Source: Takakia lepidozioides (taxonomy: Eukaryota; Streptophyta; Takakiopsida; Takakiales; Takakiaceae). Taken from it: a stretch of DNA of 64,000 nt. The stretch covers positions 16,616,001 through 16,680,000 of the forward strand of contig CM060734.1 of assembly GCA_030704615.1 (NCBI GenBank). Reading direction: 5' to 3'. This document shows, in pieces, positions 1-11,175 of this stretch (the stretch's first letter is position 1; every line of letters begins with the position of its first letter). The position numbers and the translations under genes were made by a program. The notes under the pieces are model-generated. The model was not told the origin of the DNA and searched no databases. It saw only the letters and a program-made list of their open reading frames with translations.

Positions 1-110
1 CAGGGCTTTCTAGGTTTAGGTTTAGAGTCTTTGGGAGTTCTTAGTTTTTCTTTTTTTTCATATGGTACTGGGGTAGGGTGTTTGTTTTTCTTTATGGTTT
101 AGCTTGTTGT
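1..110. repeat. Inverted subterminal repeat, left arm of CACTA copy 1
   Basis: The plus strand here matches the minus strand of 7500-7640 over more than 80 bases, including the stretches CATATGGTACTGGG and GGGTGTTTG followed by CTTTATGG. The arrangement (reading inward at both ends) is that of long inverted ends of one transposon. Confidence 0.7.
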
Positions 111-343
111 TGTGGACCTTCTTGTAGATTGTGACATTTATTTTGATAATTCTTTTGATACCACATTTGTATGTGTTGCTCCAACATATTCATTGCCTCT
201 GCTTTCTTTCTTGAAAGATTACCAGCCACAGCCATATTTGATCAAGTATAGAAATAAAGTACAATATGCATGTACATGTACAATCAATCGAAGGGATGGG
301 TCCAGTTCGGTGCGAGAATTGTTATGTAGCTTTGATTTTGTGT

Positions 344-3300
344 CTAATCAACTTGAACATCATCATCCGGAGCTTCTTCATCTTCATCAAGCTGCAAGTC
401 TTCTTGGTCATCGGAGTCATCGTCATAAATGGCTCGACCCTCAAAAGGCACCTCCGAATCATCCTCCACCTCGTTGTCAATGGTCGTGTCTTCGTTTCCT
501 TCTCCAACATCCGTATCTTCTAGAGCTTCATCATATAGGGTCCAGGACGCATTGTCCGGGGCGTCATCATCCTCTTCTACCCCCTCTACCCAACCTCCAT
601 CATCAACATGACCAGTCTCTCCGTCCACCGCAATTGCCTCACCCTATGGAGATCCGAGACCATGATAGATACGTCTTCCTCTTAGCTGAGCATGCACAAC
701 CACCTTCTAATTCCCCCCTCTTGTTTTGTCATCGGAGAAGAAATCTTGCTCTATGTCTGACGGCCGTGAAAAAGGCTCATCGGAGGGATGATGAGTAGGG
801 TTGAGCCTATCTGCATTGACACGCATTAAACCACAATCATCTTGCACTAGTGTTGCGGAGGGCCCCACAAGATGTGGCTGGAACTACCTTCCCTTGAAGA
901 GAAGAGGCCGGTACCTTGTATACTGAAGTTGGAGTATGCTCTCAAGCTCTCCAATGTACTCAAGTTTGCTCATAGCAGGTGGTGTATCTCCCTTGCCCCA
1001 CACGGAGTCTTGCCAATATGTGGCACACAAGCCAGAATCAAAGGTTATTTTGCGCTTTATGTCAAGAGCACGAATGCGAAAATGACGACCGTGAATCCAA
1101 ACTGTCGTGTATGAGGTCGCGAATTGAGAGGGGCCCCTTGCAATGTCTTGCACCAAATCTGAAACCACCTCTCCTTGAGCAACGGCGTCATAAACTGAAG
1201 TCCGAAGCCACTGTTGGAATGAACTTAGAGGCTGCAATTCCATGGACAAATTTTGTGAATGAACATTCCGGCGGCCCGCTCCTCGTCGTGGGCGTCTAGT
1301 AACTGGCCTTGGATGGTTCTGCCTCCATGCAAGCATCTCTTCCTCTCGTTGCTGAACAAGATTATTGTATCTTGCCTCCCACTCATGTATGGATGGGGTG
1401 TTCTTCAGTATGAAGTCATGCGTTTGCTCAATCACCAAGGTCGGCAATTTTACCCTCTTCGATTTTTTGGGCAAAACGATGTCATTGGTTCGTGCATCCT
1501 CCTCTTCCTTCCACATCCAAGGGGCTTCCTCATCCACCCTTGCCATGTACTCCGTGCAATAGAACATAGCTTCTTGCAACGTATACCCCTCCGCCATGCT
1601 ACCCTCTGGGTGCGCCATTTGTCTTACAAATCCTTTCAAAGTCTTCATATAATGCTCAAGGAAGTACATCCACCGAGAATGAACGGGGCCGGCAATCGAA
1701 GCCTCTTCCACTAAGTGCACTACCAAATGCACTTGGATGTCAAAGAAGGAGGGATGAAGGTGCATCTCCAACATACACATTACCTCTGCCGCCTCCTTCT
1801 TCATGCGTGGAAAATCTGCTTCTTCCAACTCTTTGGAGCAAATCCACCGGAACAAGCCTCCCAATCTATAGATTGTATCACGAACCTCGGGAGTCAATGT
1901 CCCACGTACTGCAATGGGCAAGATGTCTTGCAATAGATTGTGGTAGTCATGAGACTTCAAACCATGGACCCCGTCTTCTTCGCTGAACTTCATACGGAGG
2001 GATGACCCATAACCAGTTGGTGTTCGGACAGCACTTATGGTGGCTATCACTTTCTTGTATTCCTCCTTTGTCCATTGCCAAGGTGCGCGCCTATACTTCC
2101 ACCGTACAACACCCTTTGGGTCCACACCATTTTGTTCGGCCCATAGATGGCGCATGCGACCCTGCTCCTCAAGCTCCTTTCTAACACTGAGAGAATCTCC
2201 TTTTGCAACCACTCCCTTCTTTGCCGGCGTGCCATGAAGAACCCGAAAAAAAGACGAGCAGACATTCTTCTCAATATGCATGGGATCTAGAAGATGGCGA
2301 ATCTTCAGGTCCTACATATATTCCCACCCACAAAGACTTACACAAATTTTTTTACGTGAAAGTGACAATGCAACGCATACCAAATGTGCAATATCACATG
2401 CATGCATAGGGATATTGACGGTGTTTTTGTGGAATATGTACCGCCCAATATGGCAACTCGTAGAAGATTGAAAGTCGTTTAATGCCGGGCACGTCCACTT
2501 CACCGTCCGTGCCCGCATGGGCCTCCTTCCATCGGTCCTCCCAAAACTGCCCGGACGGTGTCATAGGGGGGGGATGTACTTCCTCTTTGCGATCAAACAA
2601 GTGTTTCTCTCTTCTTCTCCATCGATGGCTCATAGGAAGAAATTTGCGGTAGTTGGAATACACCATCTTGTGAAGATGGCGGGAGCTATGTGCATCAAGA
2701 TCATCGCCACAATGCAAGCATGCATGGTACCCTTTGGTGCTTAGCCCCGAGCAAACAGTTAGTCGTGTACTACACATCCTACCACATTAGCAAAAACAAA
2801 AAGTTGTCATGTGCATGGCCCATAATGCCATCTACCCCACTACGGTGCACAAGACTGTCGCCGCTACTTCAATCAATCCCAATCCTCATCGATATTATCC
2901 GGCATTGACAAGTGAATGTACGCGGGTTGTTCATGGGGAACATAATATACCTGGATAATCATGCATTGTCCAAAGCAAGATGCCTCTCATTTGAAAAGAG
3001 TGTCCGGCCATAGGGTCAAGTGAAGCATCCAATGCCGGGACCCCCCTCCATAGCTCCTTAAGTTCATCAACAAGAGGTCGCAAGTACGTGTCCATGTTTG
3101 CCACTTGTTTTTTCCCTATGAGACATTCACATCATTGTTTCAATGCTCCACCAATATGCAAATTATACTACAAAATGAATTACATGTTTTACTCCATGAT
3201 TATGTCACTCATCAATCTTGCATCCGAATTGCGTCAGAGATCAGAAGTTTAATGTAAAGTCTAAGGCAATAATAAACATGAAATGAGTACACTCACCTGG

Positions 3301-4554
3301 CACAATGGCAGCCAACATGATATGGCATTTTTTAATTGAAAGATACGGAGGGATGTTGTAATTCACCATGGTCACCGGCCAAGTGGAATGACTACATGAT
3401 TGGATAGAGAATGGGTTGACCCCATCCGAGGAGAAGCCGAGGTGGACATGTCGTGGGTCCTCCAAGAGAAAAGGCCACATCTCTTCAATATGCCTCCATG
3501 CTTGTGAATCTTGTGGCCCGCACACCTTTCCTGGGAGACTCCGATGCGAGGCGTGCCATCTCATGAGTCTGGCCAATTCGGGGCTTCGGTACTGTGCCCT
3601 CAATCGCGGGATGATTGAAAAGTAATGCATTTTCTAGGATGAAATACCCCACGCCCCCCACATGTAATCATCCCATTAGCACAAATAATACAACACCCTT
3701 ATGTCTCTCCCTCATTTGGGTGTGAATGGTCAAAACCAAACGTCGCTCCTTCCACTCCTCACTCACTCCTTCCAAAACCACAATCAGATCTTGCATGAGT
3801 ACTACTCTCTAAACCCTAAACTTTGTGGAATACACTTTACATACATTGAGAAGATTAAAGAAAGTAATCTCCATGCGAGGGGGAATGGCGCTTATACCTT
3901 GCGTGGTACTTTTTTCCCTTGGACATCATCCCGATACCGGTCTTTCTTGCACTTTGGGCACTTGGTGAGATGCGAATCCTCTCCGTAGTATAGGGTTTTA
4001 TCACATGGACATGCATGAAAAATCTTATAGCCCATCCCCACAGAGTCCAAGACTTCGCGCGCCTCTTTCTGCAACCGTGGCATCTTGAGTTTCAAGTGTG
4101 GAGCAAAGATATAGTCTGCAATAGTTCGCATTATGGCAGACATCCCAACATTACGTATGCCAAATCGAATTTGAAGATTGAGCAAAAGTAAGATTGTTGA
4201 AAGTCGACTCACTTTCGCTCCTTCGTACAAGGGAGTTCTCGCCTCCCTCTCCATGTCATTTGAGGGGGCCATTTCAAGATCATCGATTGGCCGGGTTCCC
4301 TCTTCATGGGATGCATCAGCGCCCACATGATGCATTAAGAGATCCTCCATGGCTTGCACATCCTCCTGGTTAATTCCATGCTCATTATTGTTGTCACTGT
4401 CACTATCACTGTCATCGTCATCATCGTCCGGTACCGTGGGGGCAACGTCTCGCCCACGGCTCCCGCCTGATGTACTTGGGTTGTTTTCGGATGGGGTGCC
4501 AAGAGAAAAGACCGGGAAGGGATGGACAAAGTCCTGATACGAACAAATGAACAT
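344..4554 (-). CDS. CACTA transposase, TNP2 + DUF4218 + DUF4216, multi-exon
   Basis: This is a DDE-type cut-and-paste transposase of the plant En/Spm family. Probable exons on the minus strand are about 4554-3893 (acidic N-terminus, then the CPKCKKDRY zinc-binding start of TNP2), 3627-3298 (LGFSSDGVNPF, carrying a conserved acidic residue), 3110-2952 (DTYLRPLVDELKELW), 2765-2440 (STKGYHACLHC), 2330-884 (MHIEKNVC, then DUF4218 around LPIAVRG and FDIQVHLVVHLVEE, then the start of DUF4216), 870-706 (end of DUF4216, VQDDCGLMRVNADRL) and possibly 628-344 (acidic tail). Several exon ends show GT donors (AAG|GTATAA at about 3893, CAG|GTGAGT at about 3298). The TAG that closes the longest piece at 884 lies just inside a plausible donor, AAG|GTAGTT. 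Most exons are open, so the copy may be only mildly damaged. Exon limits are estimates. Confidence 0.85.
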
Positions 4555-5549
4555 AGGGACATATATTATAATGTGTCATTGCAACCATACACTTCATTAT
4601 AAGCGAAATGCAAACAACAACCTTCAATGTGTGTGTGCATCAAATATGTCATTCAATAATTACATGTCTGTGCGCAACGTACACGCATGCAAAGTTTCAA
4701 ACCCAAACAAAATCATTTGCCCCCCCAATGACGCATTCACCCTATCAACCAATTTTTGTTTATTAATGTGAAAGGAAATCCTCTCATGCCATTGCATCCA
4801 ACAAACAGATGTGGCTCAAGCTTCATTTTTTCCTACATGTGCTTAAATATGTGTGCAACACCTGTACAAAGATCCAGCATAAAAATAAATTAAATTAAAT
4901 TTTTTAAAAAAAAAACTGCCTCCCCAATGACGCACTCACCCTTGCACCAATTTTGAATAGGTTTGCGAATTTAAATGAATTTAAAATAAATATTTGCATT
5001 TAGAAAATATATGATTGCGGTTTTGAGGGGCGTAATGATTTTATTTTTAGCTCTATTTTGTTCTGTGACATCAGGCTTTGCACCACTACATCCATGCAAA
5101 AAATGGGACAAAAAAAAATGGAAAAAAAATAAGTGTGTTTCTAGGGTCACTTTTGCATAACTCTCTATAAAGAGTGCATGAAGTTGAAAATAACTCAACT
5201 TTGGAGTGCAAATGAGAGAACAAAATCTGGTTATGGGTCCAAATGACTTTTATTTACTCCCAAATTCTGCACGCACATTGCATATGCTATCATTAAGCAT
5301 ATGGCTTGAAAATGGAATTAAAAAAAAAATCATCTGCATGCGAAACACAATTTTCCGTCTCTATGACACGTAGCTGCGTTCAACACTAGAATGACCCATT
5401 GAATCAACTTGGTTCAAGCTCATATTTGGTCCACGTGTGCATAAGTATGTTTAGATCACATATGCAAAGTTGCAACCCACACGAGCAACAAGAAAAAAAT
5501 TTACATCAATCAATTAATCGGATGTATACAAAGTACATCATGAGAATAT
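4555..5549. other. AT-rich spacer between the two genes of CACTA copy 1
   Basis: About 1 kb rich in A/T with runs of A and T and no open frame resembling a known protein. It may be the intergenic region, 3' UTRs or a large intron of the element. I see no repeat array or RNA gene in it. Confidence 0.4.
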
Positions 5550-6200
5550 CTACAATGCCTCTCTCCGCGATCCCTGTCTCAAAAGAACCCTATTTCTATC
5601 ATACACATCCCACTCACGCTGTAATCGGAGGTCCCGATCATCCCGGGAGAACTCATACGATGCAAATAGTTCGCTGTCAGCCCTAATAGTCCTACTAGCA
5701 CATGTCATCACAAACATGTGCATCCCCTCATAGTATACTGACGTATGACCACAAAAGCTCTCATGCCCATCGCTTTGCTCGTCCCATACTACATTGGTTC
5801 TCCTAGGATGACCAAAAGAACTATTGACCAGCCCAGCAACATTGCCGAAGATGTCGGGGTCACCGTCACAAAATCTGATCTCAATGGGAGACAACCCCCG
5901 TCTACGTATATCCTGTCTGTTGACACACAAAATGTAGGGTAGGATGTATGGGGCTTTGAGGCGTAATGTACGGAACTCCGCGGAGGTGTAGTATGGACCG
6001 TAGTAGGGAAACAAGTCCACCATGTTGCTTCTCCGAGGAAGAACCACAATATCATTGACCGTGAATAAACCCCGACCCATAGCAGGGTCTGTAGCGGCTC
6101 TCACAACATACTGTCTCCCCCAATACTTGAACTCCACATTTTCTCGGATGGGGGTGGGAGGGTCGAGATGATTCCCCAACAACGAGGTTGGACTGTCCTC
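5550..6200 (-). CDS. SET-like domain protein end inside the CACTA element
   Basis: This is an open frame of about 210 residues. It shows the order of motifs of a SET domain: MGRGLF (binding-loop GxGLF), YYGPYYT (YxG), YILCVNR, IFGNVAGLVNSSFGHP (counterpart of the GNxARFxNHSCxPN motif), RTNVVW, and near the end ADSELFASYEF (counterpart of the GEELTxDYG segment). Known SET domains transfer methyl groups from S-adenosylmethionine to lysine. Here the classic NHS reads NSS and the cysteine is absent, so activity is uncertain. The frame is joined upstream to a proline-rich segment in another frame (6101-6568), so an intron or a slip in the C-rich tract lies between. No counterpart is seen in the related copy at 60748 onwards. 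The domain assignment is by eye from motifs. Confidence 0.65.
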   Translation of the reverse strand, partial: EDSPTSLLGNHLDPPTPIRENVEFKYWGRQYVVRAATDPAMGRGLFTVNDIVVLPRRSNMVDLFPYYGPYYTSAEFRTLRLKAPYILPYILCVNRQDIRRRGLSPIEIRFCDGDPDIFGNVAGLVNSSFGHPRRTNVVWDEQSDGHESFCGHTSVYYEGMHMFVMTCASRTIRADSELFASYEFSRDDRDLRLQREWDVYDRNRVLLRQGSRREAL

Positions 6201-6429
6201 GGTAACATAGTCCTATGCGCTTCCCATCGGGGGCGAGGATCCGGCTCAGGCCGCCCAAGCCGAAGGGGAGGAAACCTAGGGCGAAGCCGACCCCTCTTAG
6301 GGGTTCGGGGGGCACATGCACGTGGAGGTGGAGGTGGAGGTGGAGGTGGTACTGCTGGCGGAGGAGATGAAAGTGGAGGTGGTTGAGGATGTAATGTTGG
6401 AGGTGTAGCCGGGGGTACAACGTCCGGAT

Positions 6430-7229
6430 CAGGCAAAGAAACAGACGGGGGGGGGGGCACAATCAGGGGGACCGCTTGAGGAAATTGGAGGGGGGGGGGG
6501 TGGGCCTGCTCGTTGCCGGCCATAACGCCTACAACACCTACGATACCCCTCGACCCTACACATCTCATCTACATGCTGCTGGGGGAACCAACTGGTCACA
6601 TTGGACACATGCTCTGGCACAAATTCTGCAAGTAGACCGGCGCGAAATGCCTCCTGTGCAATGTGATTGCGAGCTTGGGCATCAAGTCGTGGCTGCAATG
6701 TGCGTAGTGAACGACGCATCAATACTTATGTCGTAATTTTGATTCATGTATGCTTACCAATCATACTATATTATTAGATAACCTAAATGTACCTTAAATG
6801 AATGTTAATGAGAGGGGTGGGAAAAACACTCACCTTTGCCGCATCCGCAATCTTGTTCTTCTTGTAATGTTTTTCGACAACATGCGGTCGTCGCCTCGGT
6901 GGTCTGGTGCCGCCCGGCGGTATCCGTTCCCAACACTTAGTGCACCAACACTCCATCCTGTCGGGGGGGTCAAAGGTGGATGTGGTTGGACGGGGTGGCC
7001 CGCGAGGGGGCAACCCGCGGCGCGCCCGACTTGATCCCGGAGTGTCAACATCCTCCGCATCACCTGAAATTTGGCCCCGGTCCCTTCTACGATTGTGCTC
7101 GGCAGCCTGTATTGGATCAGGTGCAATGGGTGGCTCCTCACCACGAAAAATGGTCGCTCTAGGGCCACAATCGATATGTGGTACTACCTCCCCATCCTCG
7201 AGGGAGACGGGTCGATGTTTCCTCACCAT
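6430..7229 (-). CDS. N-terminal part of the second CACTA gene, two exons plus proline-rich linker
   Basis: The gene opens at 7229 with MVRKHRPVSLEDGE. Exon 1 runs to about 6835 and ends KKNKIADAAK before a GTGAGT donor. Exon 2 starts after a TTGCAG acceptor at about 6700 with PRLDAQARNHIAQEAF and continues to a C-tract around 6490 that encodes a proline run, where the frame is lost. The same two exons and splice sites are found on the plus strand at 61420-62150, so the gene is a conserved component of this transposon family. I do not recognise the N-terminal domain; it has a CWCTKC pair that might bind metal. It probably continues into the SET-like region downstream. Confidence 0.6.
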
Positions 7230-7497
7230 CGCATCCTAATTAATACACACCACCAACACTTTCATTTCTCAAAAACCGTTAGCAAAAAAACCCTATGCCT
7301 CAGCCTCGGGGCTTTCAAAATTGGTAACCAAAGGCGGAGCGTCCCTATGGTGCTAGAGCCCAAGACAATAAATCCTTCCTCTCGTTCTATCTTCAGGATG
7401 CCCACACCATGGAAAAATTTGTTGAGACCCAGCGCTTTGCGATTATCAGATTGAACCACATTTTGGGTATGTGAATCCTAATTACACCGTTTATCCT

Positions 7498-7912
7498 CTT
7501 AACCCCAAGACCCACAATTAAAACCGCCAATCCAAAACCTAGCACCATAAAGAAAAGCAAACACCCTAACCCAGTACCATATGAAAAATAAAAATAAAAA
7601 TAAATAAAACCAAGAATCCCAAAAGGCCCTAAATCCTAAACCCAGAAAAGCCAACCGTCGCCTCCTGCGACACCCTCTCGTCGCATTTGCCGACGAGTTT
7701 TTTTTCATTTTTTTACCTGGGGGTCGCACCCCGCGACGGAAAGCCGTCGCGGGGGGCGACGTGTTTTTTTAATTTATGGGGCCGGGGGTCGCAAGCAACA
7801 ACGGCCGGCCGTCGCAAATATCATTTTGACATTTCAAAAAAAGGGTGGGGCGCAGGCGTGCGACGGCCGGGCGTTGCACGTAGGCGCCGCGTTTTTTTTT
7901 TCCCCCTAAGTG
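7498..7912 (-). repeat. Subterminal repeat region and 5' terminus of CACTA copy 1
   Basis: 7660-7900 is packed with short direct and inverted copies of GTCGC/GCGACGG and GGCCGGCCGTCGC. The terminus reads CACTTAGGGGG on the minus strand at 7912. In CACTA elements such motifs are the binding sites of the accessory transposon protein. 7500-7640 pairs with 1-110 and matches 60960-61100 of the second copy. Confidence 0.75.
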
Positions 7913-8320
7913 CTTGAAGTATCTCTTTCCCCTCCCGTTTTCGTTTGTTCTTTGGGAGAGAGGTAGTTCAGAGCGTGGGGTTTAGGGTGGAGGAGAAACG
8001 CACCTGCTGCCGAGCACGAGGTGGTCGCAAGGCCCCAAGGAGTTTGCCCCAACGCTGCTCCAACGCCCAAGGTAAGCACCGCCTCCTCCCTCACTTTTGT
8101 CTTGCTTTCTTGCCCTAAGCAGGGGCTGATGTCTCTCTCCCCTGTGTGGTAGGAACGCCGCGCAGAGGCGCGACCTAACGAGCTGAAGAGAGAGAGAGCC
8201 GTGGTGAGCGGGGGAGAGACGCCCTGCAGCAGCGGGGACCCGCGCCACGGGTAGCCACGATAGCACCGTAGCAGCTTGACGCGCCAACTCGCTTCAAGCA
8301 GCCGCAGCAGCAGAGGTACG
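7913..8320. other. Unassigned flank of CACTA copy 1
   Basis: This GC-rich 400-base block lies between the transposon end and a LINE fragment. It contains a possible short intron (AAG|GTAAGC at about 8072 to CCTAAGCAG at about 8122), so it could be the remnant of a 5' leader of some gene, but no protein similarity is seen. Confidence 0.3.
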
Positions 8321-8735
8321 TCAGGGAAATTGCACTCTCCCTTTCCTCTCTGCTTTTCTTTACTGTTCAAAGGTAGTATTCCTGCCCTGAGTTTAAATTT
8401 AGGTCTGGTGCCAAGAGTGGGATAGACCCTTGAGCGCATCCATGATGTCCTCCCCGATGTCACAGACTGGAAACAAGTTTAGGGAAGTTTTCTTCCTAAC
8501 TTCATTTTCATCGGACAATTTTCTGGTAACAGACATGGCCTTGGACACTACACTCTCTAAGTCAGATTTATCCAGCAAGGTCAAGACTTGTGGGTCCAGA
8601 TTCAGATCCTTGAGAATCTCTTCTACTCTCTTCTCCCAGGGCTTACCCTATTTGACAGGGCGGTCCTGTTTCCAAGATATAGAGTCGATTAACTTAGGAT
8701 ATCTGGTGTTGGACATATGTTGCAGCTGAACCCAC
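8320..8735 (-). pseudogene. LINE reverse transcriptase C-terminal fragment, copy 1
   Basis: Minus-strand translation gives QLQHMSNTRYPKLIDSISWK, then LLDKSDLESVVSKA, ENEVRKKTSLNLFPV and RPKFKLRAGILPLN. The same protein is seen in longer form at 13815-14575, where it ends in the cysteine/histidine cluster of LINE polymerase tails. Here the sequence stops at GECN, just before the zinc cluster, at about 8322, and unrelated sequence follows. Only the tail of the element is present, with frame breaks. Confidence 0.65.
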
Positions 8736-10547
8736 CATCTGACCTTGAATTTATCTCGTCGAGAGCTTAAAAGAGAGCAGCACAGAAGAGAGGGAAGATA
8801 TACATGTCATGTCAAGACATGGACAAGACCGCTAAGGTCATTGTCATTGAAAGACCAAACAGCCCTTTACAGGGCACCATCTAACATTCCCTTTCATGTT
8901 TACAGTCTCATTTGAATACCCCATTACATTTCAGGGTCTCTGAAAAAACAGGGCGGGAGGGTGGGATTTCAGGTCATTCATATCATGAAAGCACCATAGT
9001 ATGCATCATCATCTCAAAAATTCATTTCAAACTTATTTCAAAAACCAGATTGCAGGTTTGGTTTGAAGATGATGTCTTAGAACCAAGATATAAGCAAGAT
9101 TCTTAAAAAGGAAGAAGAAACAAAAGGGTAGAGCCCCCTTAAGCAGGTATAGGCCTAGCATGGTATTTTAAGGCCTCATAAAATAGTTCTGCCAAGGTGA
9201 AAGAGCAGCTCAAAAACCCCTGTTTGTTATCAAGCCATGAAACCAAAATGATATGAGGGCCTTGAAGAATGTGTGTTATCTATCAAAGCCTATCCTTTTG
9301 ATCCATCAGAGTCATACCAAGAAGTTTCATTTCAGAGCGAAGTATCAAGGCAGTCAGAGTAATAACTGCTATTTTGTATCATTGTATCCTTCATAGCTTA
9401 ACTCCTACACATGCAAATGTGGTTGTAAAAAACCAGAAACAGGGGTAAGGAGAGAAGCAGATCCTCATTGGAGCCATCTTGGAGCAAGTCTGAAGCGGCA
9501 TGGTGGCTGTTTGAAACAGCAAATGGCATCAGCAGCATAGGCAGCAGCAGAATCCACATTTGCAAGAACAGAAGCTGCAAGCTTTCAAGAAATCAAGACA
9601 AGTGAAGACCCTCACCTGTGCCCGTCCCAAAAACCACCACATAGTGATGTGTGTTAGTGAGGATGCAGCAAGTCAATGGCAGGTCTTCACAGTTGCTATC
9701 CATGTCAGTGTTGAATTCTAAAGCAAGTACAGATCACAATTCAAGCAAGGGTAAACTCAAGAAACCTTGAGTGTTTGTGGTATGCCCTGCGCCATGGCCT
9801 CCAACAGATCGTCTCCAACAGAATGCAATCAGAGTAGAAGCGTTCACAGATAGAGAACGGCTCATACACAAAGAGAGAGCAACATGTAATCTGTAGATAA
9901 ATAGGGATAGAGTACTTCCCAACAAGGAGTAAAAGCGCCGCTGCAAAATAAAGAACCATGAGTTTCTGATCAAAGCGATCACCGCTTTGTCGTCTGCCAG
10001 AGAAGAATTTGTTTAACCACCAATGCGCATCCCAAGAGCCAGCCATCACGAGTACCATGTAGCAGCAGGGGAGCAGGTTTATACGGCGCATCATCAAGGT
10101 TCACTGAAGCACGAGTTCAGTGCTGTGAAGTGTGTCGGCCTGCTTAGGGCAAAACTTCCCGATTTTTCATCCAGGGTGGATGAAAAATCACATTTTACCA
10201 AGAGAGGCACTTTGTCAATGGATGACATCCCATAGAAATGTATCTTTTAGGGTTATGGTATAGGCTTAGGTTTAATAACTGCCATCATTTATGATGGTAG
10301 TTTTATTATTCTCTTGGATTTTATAATAGGTAACCATTATTTATGTAGATCATCCAGTTTAGATGAAAGAAATAGATGGTAAATCCAGCTTTCTGTACAT
10401 TAAGTTTCATCACCCTATAATAAAATCATCCAGATTTGGATGAAAAAGGCTGGGATGAAAAACTAAATAACCTCAAAAGGTTAAGGCCAGATGAAATCCA
10501 AAGAGTTATAGAGGGAGAGGGAGAGAGGGAGTGAGAGGGAGATATCA
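8736..10547 (+). repeat. Terminal-repeat-like unit a (retroelement flank), contains copy 1 of the palindrome arm
   Basis: The unit starts with a segment (AGAGCTTAAAAGAGAGCAGC) shared with 11217. It continues through 9140-10510, which is nearly identical to the two arms of the palindrome at 14615-17310, and ends in a purine-rich GGGAGAGAGGG tract. The inverted motif GATTTTTCATCC..GGATGAAAAATC lies at 10161-10189. Short open frames in it are repeated in the other copies but resemble no protein family. Its position next to LINE tails and its analogy with units at 32.8-34.0 and 47.8-50.4 kb suggest a terminal or 3' region of a retroelement. Confidence 0.55.
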
Positions 10548-10660
10548 GGTGGCAAAAAAGAAAAAAATAGAATGTGGGGGGGGGGGGGGAGTGACTGAGC
10601 AGCTGTTGCTGCTCAATCACTCCCCCCCCCCACATTCTTTTTTTTCTTTGTTGCCCCCTC
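10548..10660. repeat. Hairpin H1: G-tract / GAGTGACTGAGC stem
   Basis: The left arm is an A/G-rich segment, a run of 13 or so G and GGAGTGACTGAGCAGC. The right arm is GCTGCTCAATCACTCC, a C run and CACATTC plus a T-rich segment. The stem is about 30 bp with a tiny loop and can be extended by the A-rich and T-rich flanks. Equivalent hairpins occur at 13711-13808 and in modified form at 59559-59706 and 59760-59940. Confidence 0.75.
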
Positions 10661-10689
10661 TCTTGGGGAAACAAAAGGGACAGATCCTA

Positions 10690-11175
10690 CCTCTGTCAGG
10701 GGCTGACGTTGGTAGTAAGACTTACCTTCACATATAGAATTAATCCGGGTTTTCCAGATATCCTCTACAAATCCCTTCACACAAGCATCAATCTGTTGTG
10801 TGTGAGTTGCCCAAAAACTAGGCCCTGAAGGGGCTGGGCTTTTGGCTCAGCCTCAACTTTTTCAAAGTTAGTAAACAGAGGTACATGCACAATTCCCTTG
10901 ATAGATTTGAAGAGAGCGTCTCTTTGGTGAGAGAACCCCGGACAGTGTATCAAAAAATGAATAATGTCTTCAGGTTGCCCACAGACATGGTTGGACACTA
11001 CAGCCTCTAAGTCAGATTTATCCAGCAGGGTGAAGACTTGCGGTTCCAGGTCCAGGTCCTTGAGAATCTCTTATACTGTCTTCTACCAGGACTTAGCCTG
11101 TTTGACAGGTCGGTGGGTGGTCTTGTTTCCAAGATATAGAGTCGATTAACTTAGGATATCTGGTGTTGGACATAT
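10690..11175 (-). pseudogene. LINE reverse transcriptase C-terminal fragment, copy 2
   Basis: Minus-strand frames give CGQPEDIIHFLIHCPGFSHQ (zinc cluster of LINE polymerase tails) with the downstream KSIKGIVHVPLFTNFEKVEA. Upstream the DLDLEPQVFTLLDKSDLEAVV segment is joined directly to MSNHVCGQ, so roughly 200 bases present in the copy at 13815-14575 are deleted. Inactive fragment. Confidence 0.7.

Larger units (their letters stand above)
1..7912 (-). mobile_element. CACTA-like (En/Spm) DNA transposon, copy 1, left end beyond window
   Basis: The element reads on the minus strand. Its 5' end at 7912 begins CACTTAGGGGG on that strand, close to the CACTA signature, and is followed by GCGACGG/GTCGC subterminal repeats typical of the superfamily. 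A TNP2-type transposase gene and a second gene lie inside. Sequence at 1-110 is the inverted counterpart of 7500-7640 (both contain CATATGGTACTGGG and AGGGTGTTTG), so the 3' subterminal region is reached at the left edge, although the terminus itself is not in the window. A related copy begins with CACTTAG at 60748 in the opposite orientation. The superfamily call follows from the transposase domains; exact left boundary and target duplication are not visible. Confidence 0.85.

Noticed and set aside
112-798. 228-residue plus-strand ORF at the left end
   Set aside because: It lies opposite the acidic tail exons of the transposase; its His/Pro-rich composition is what the antisense of an Asp/Glu-coding stretch gives.
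6168-6568. Gly-rich and Pro-rich ORFs on both strands around 6.3 kb
   Set aside because: The plus-strand Gly-rich frame is the shadow of the proline-coding tract of the minus-strand gene.
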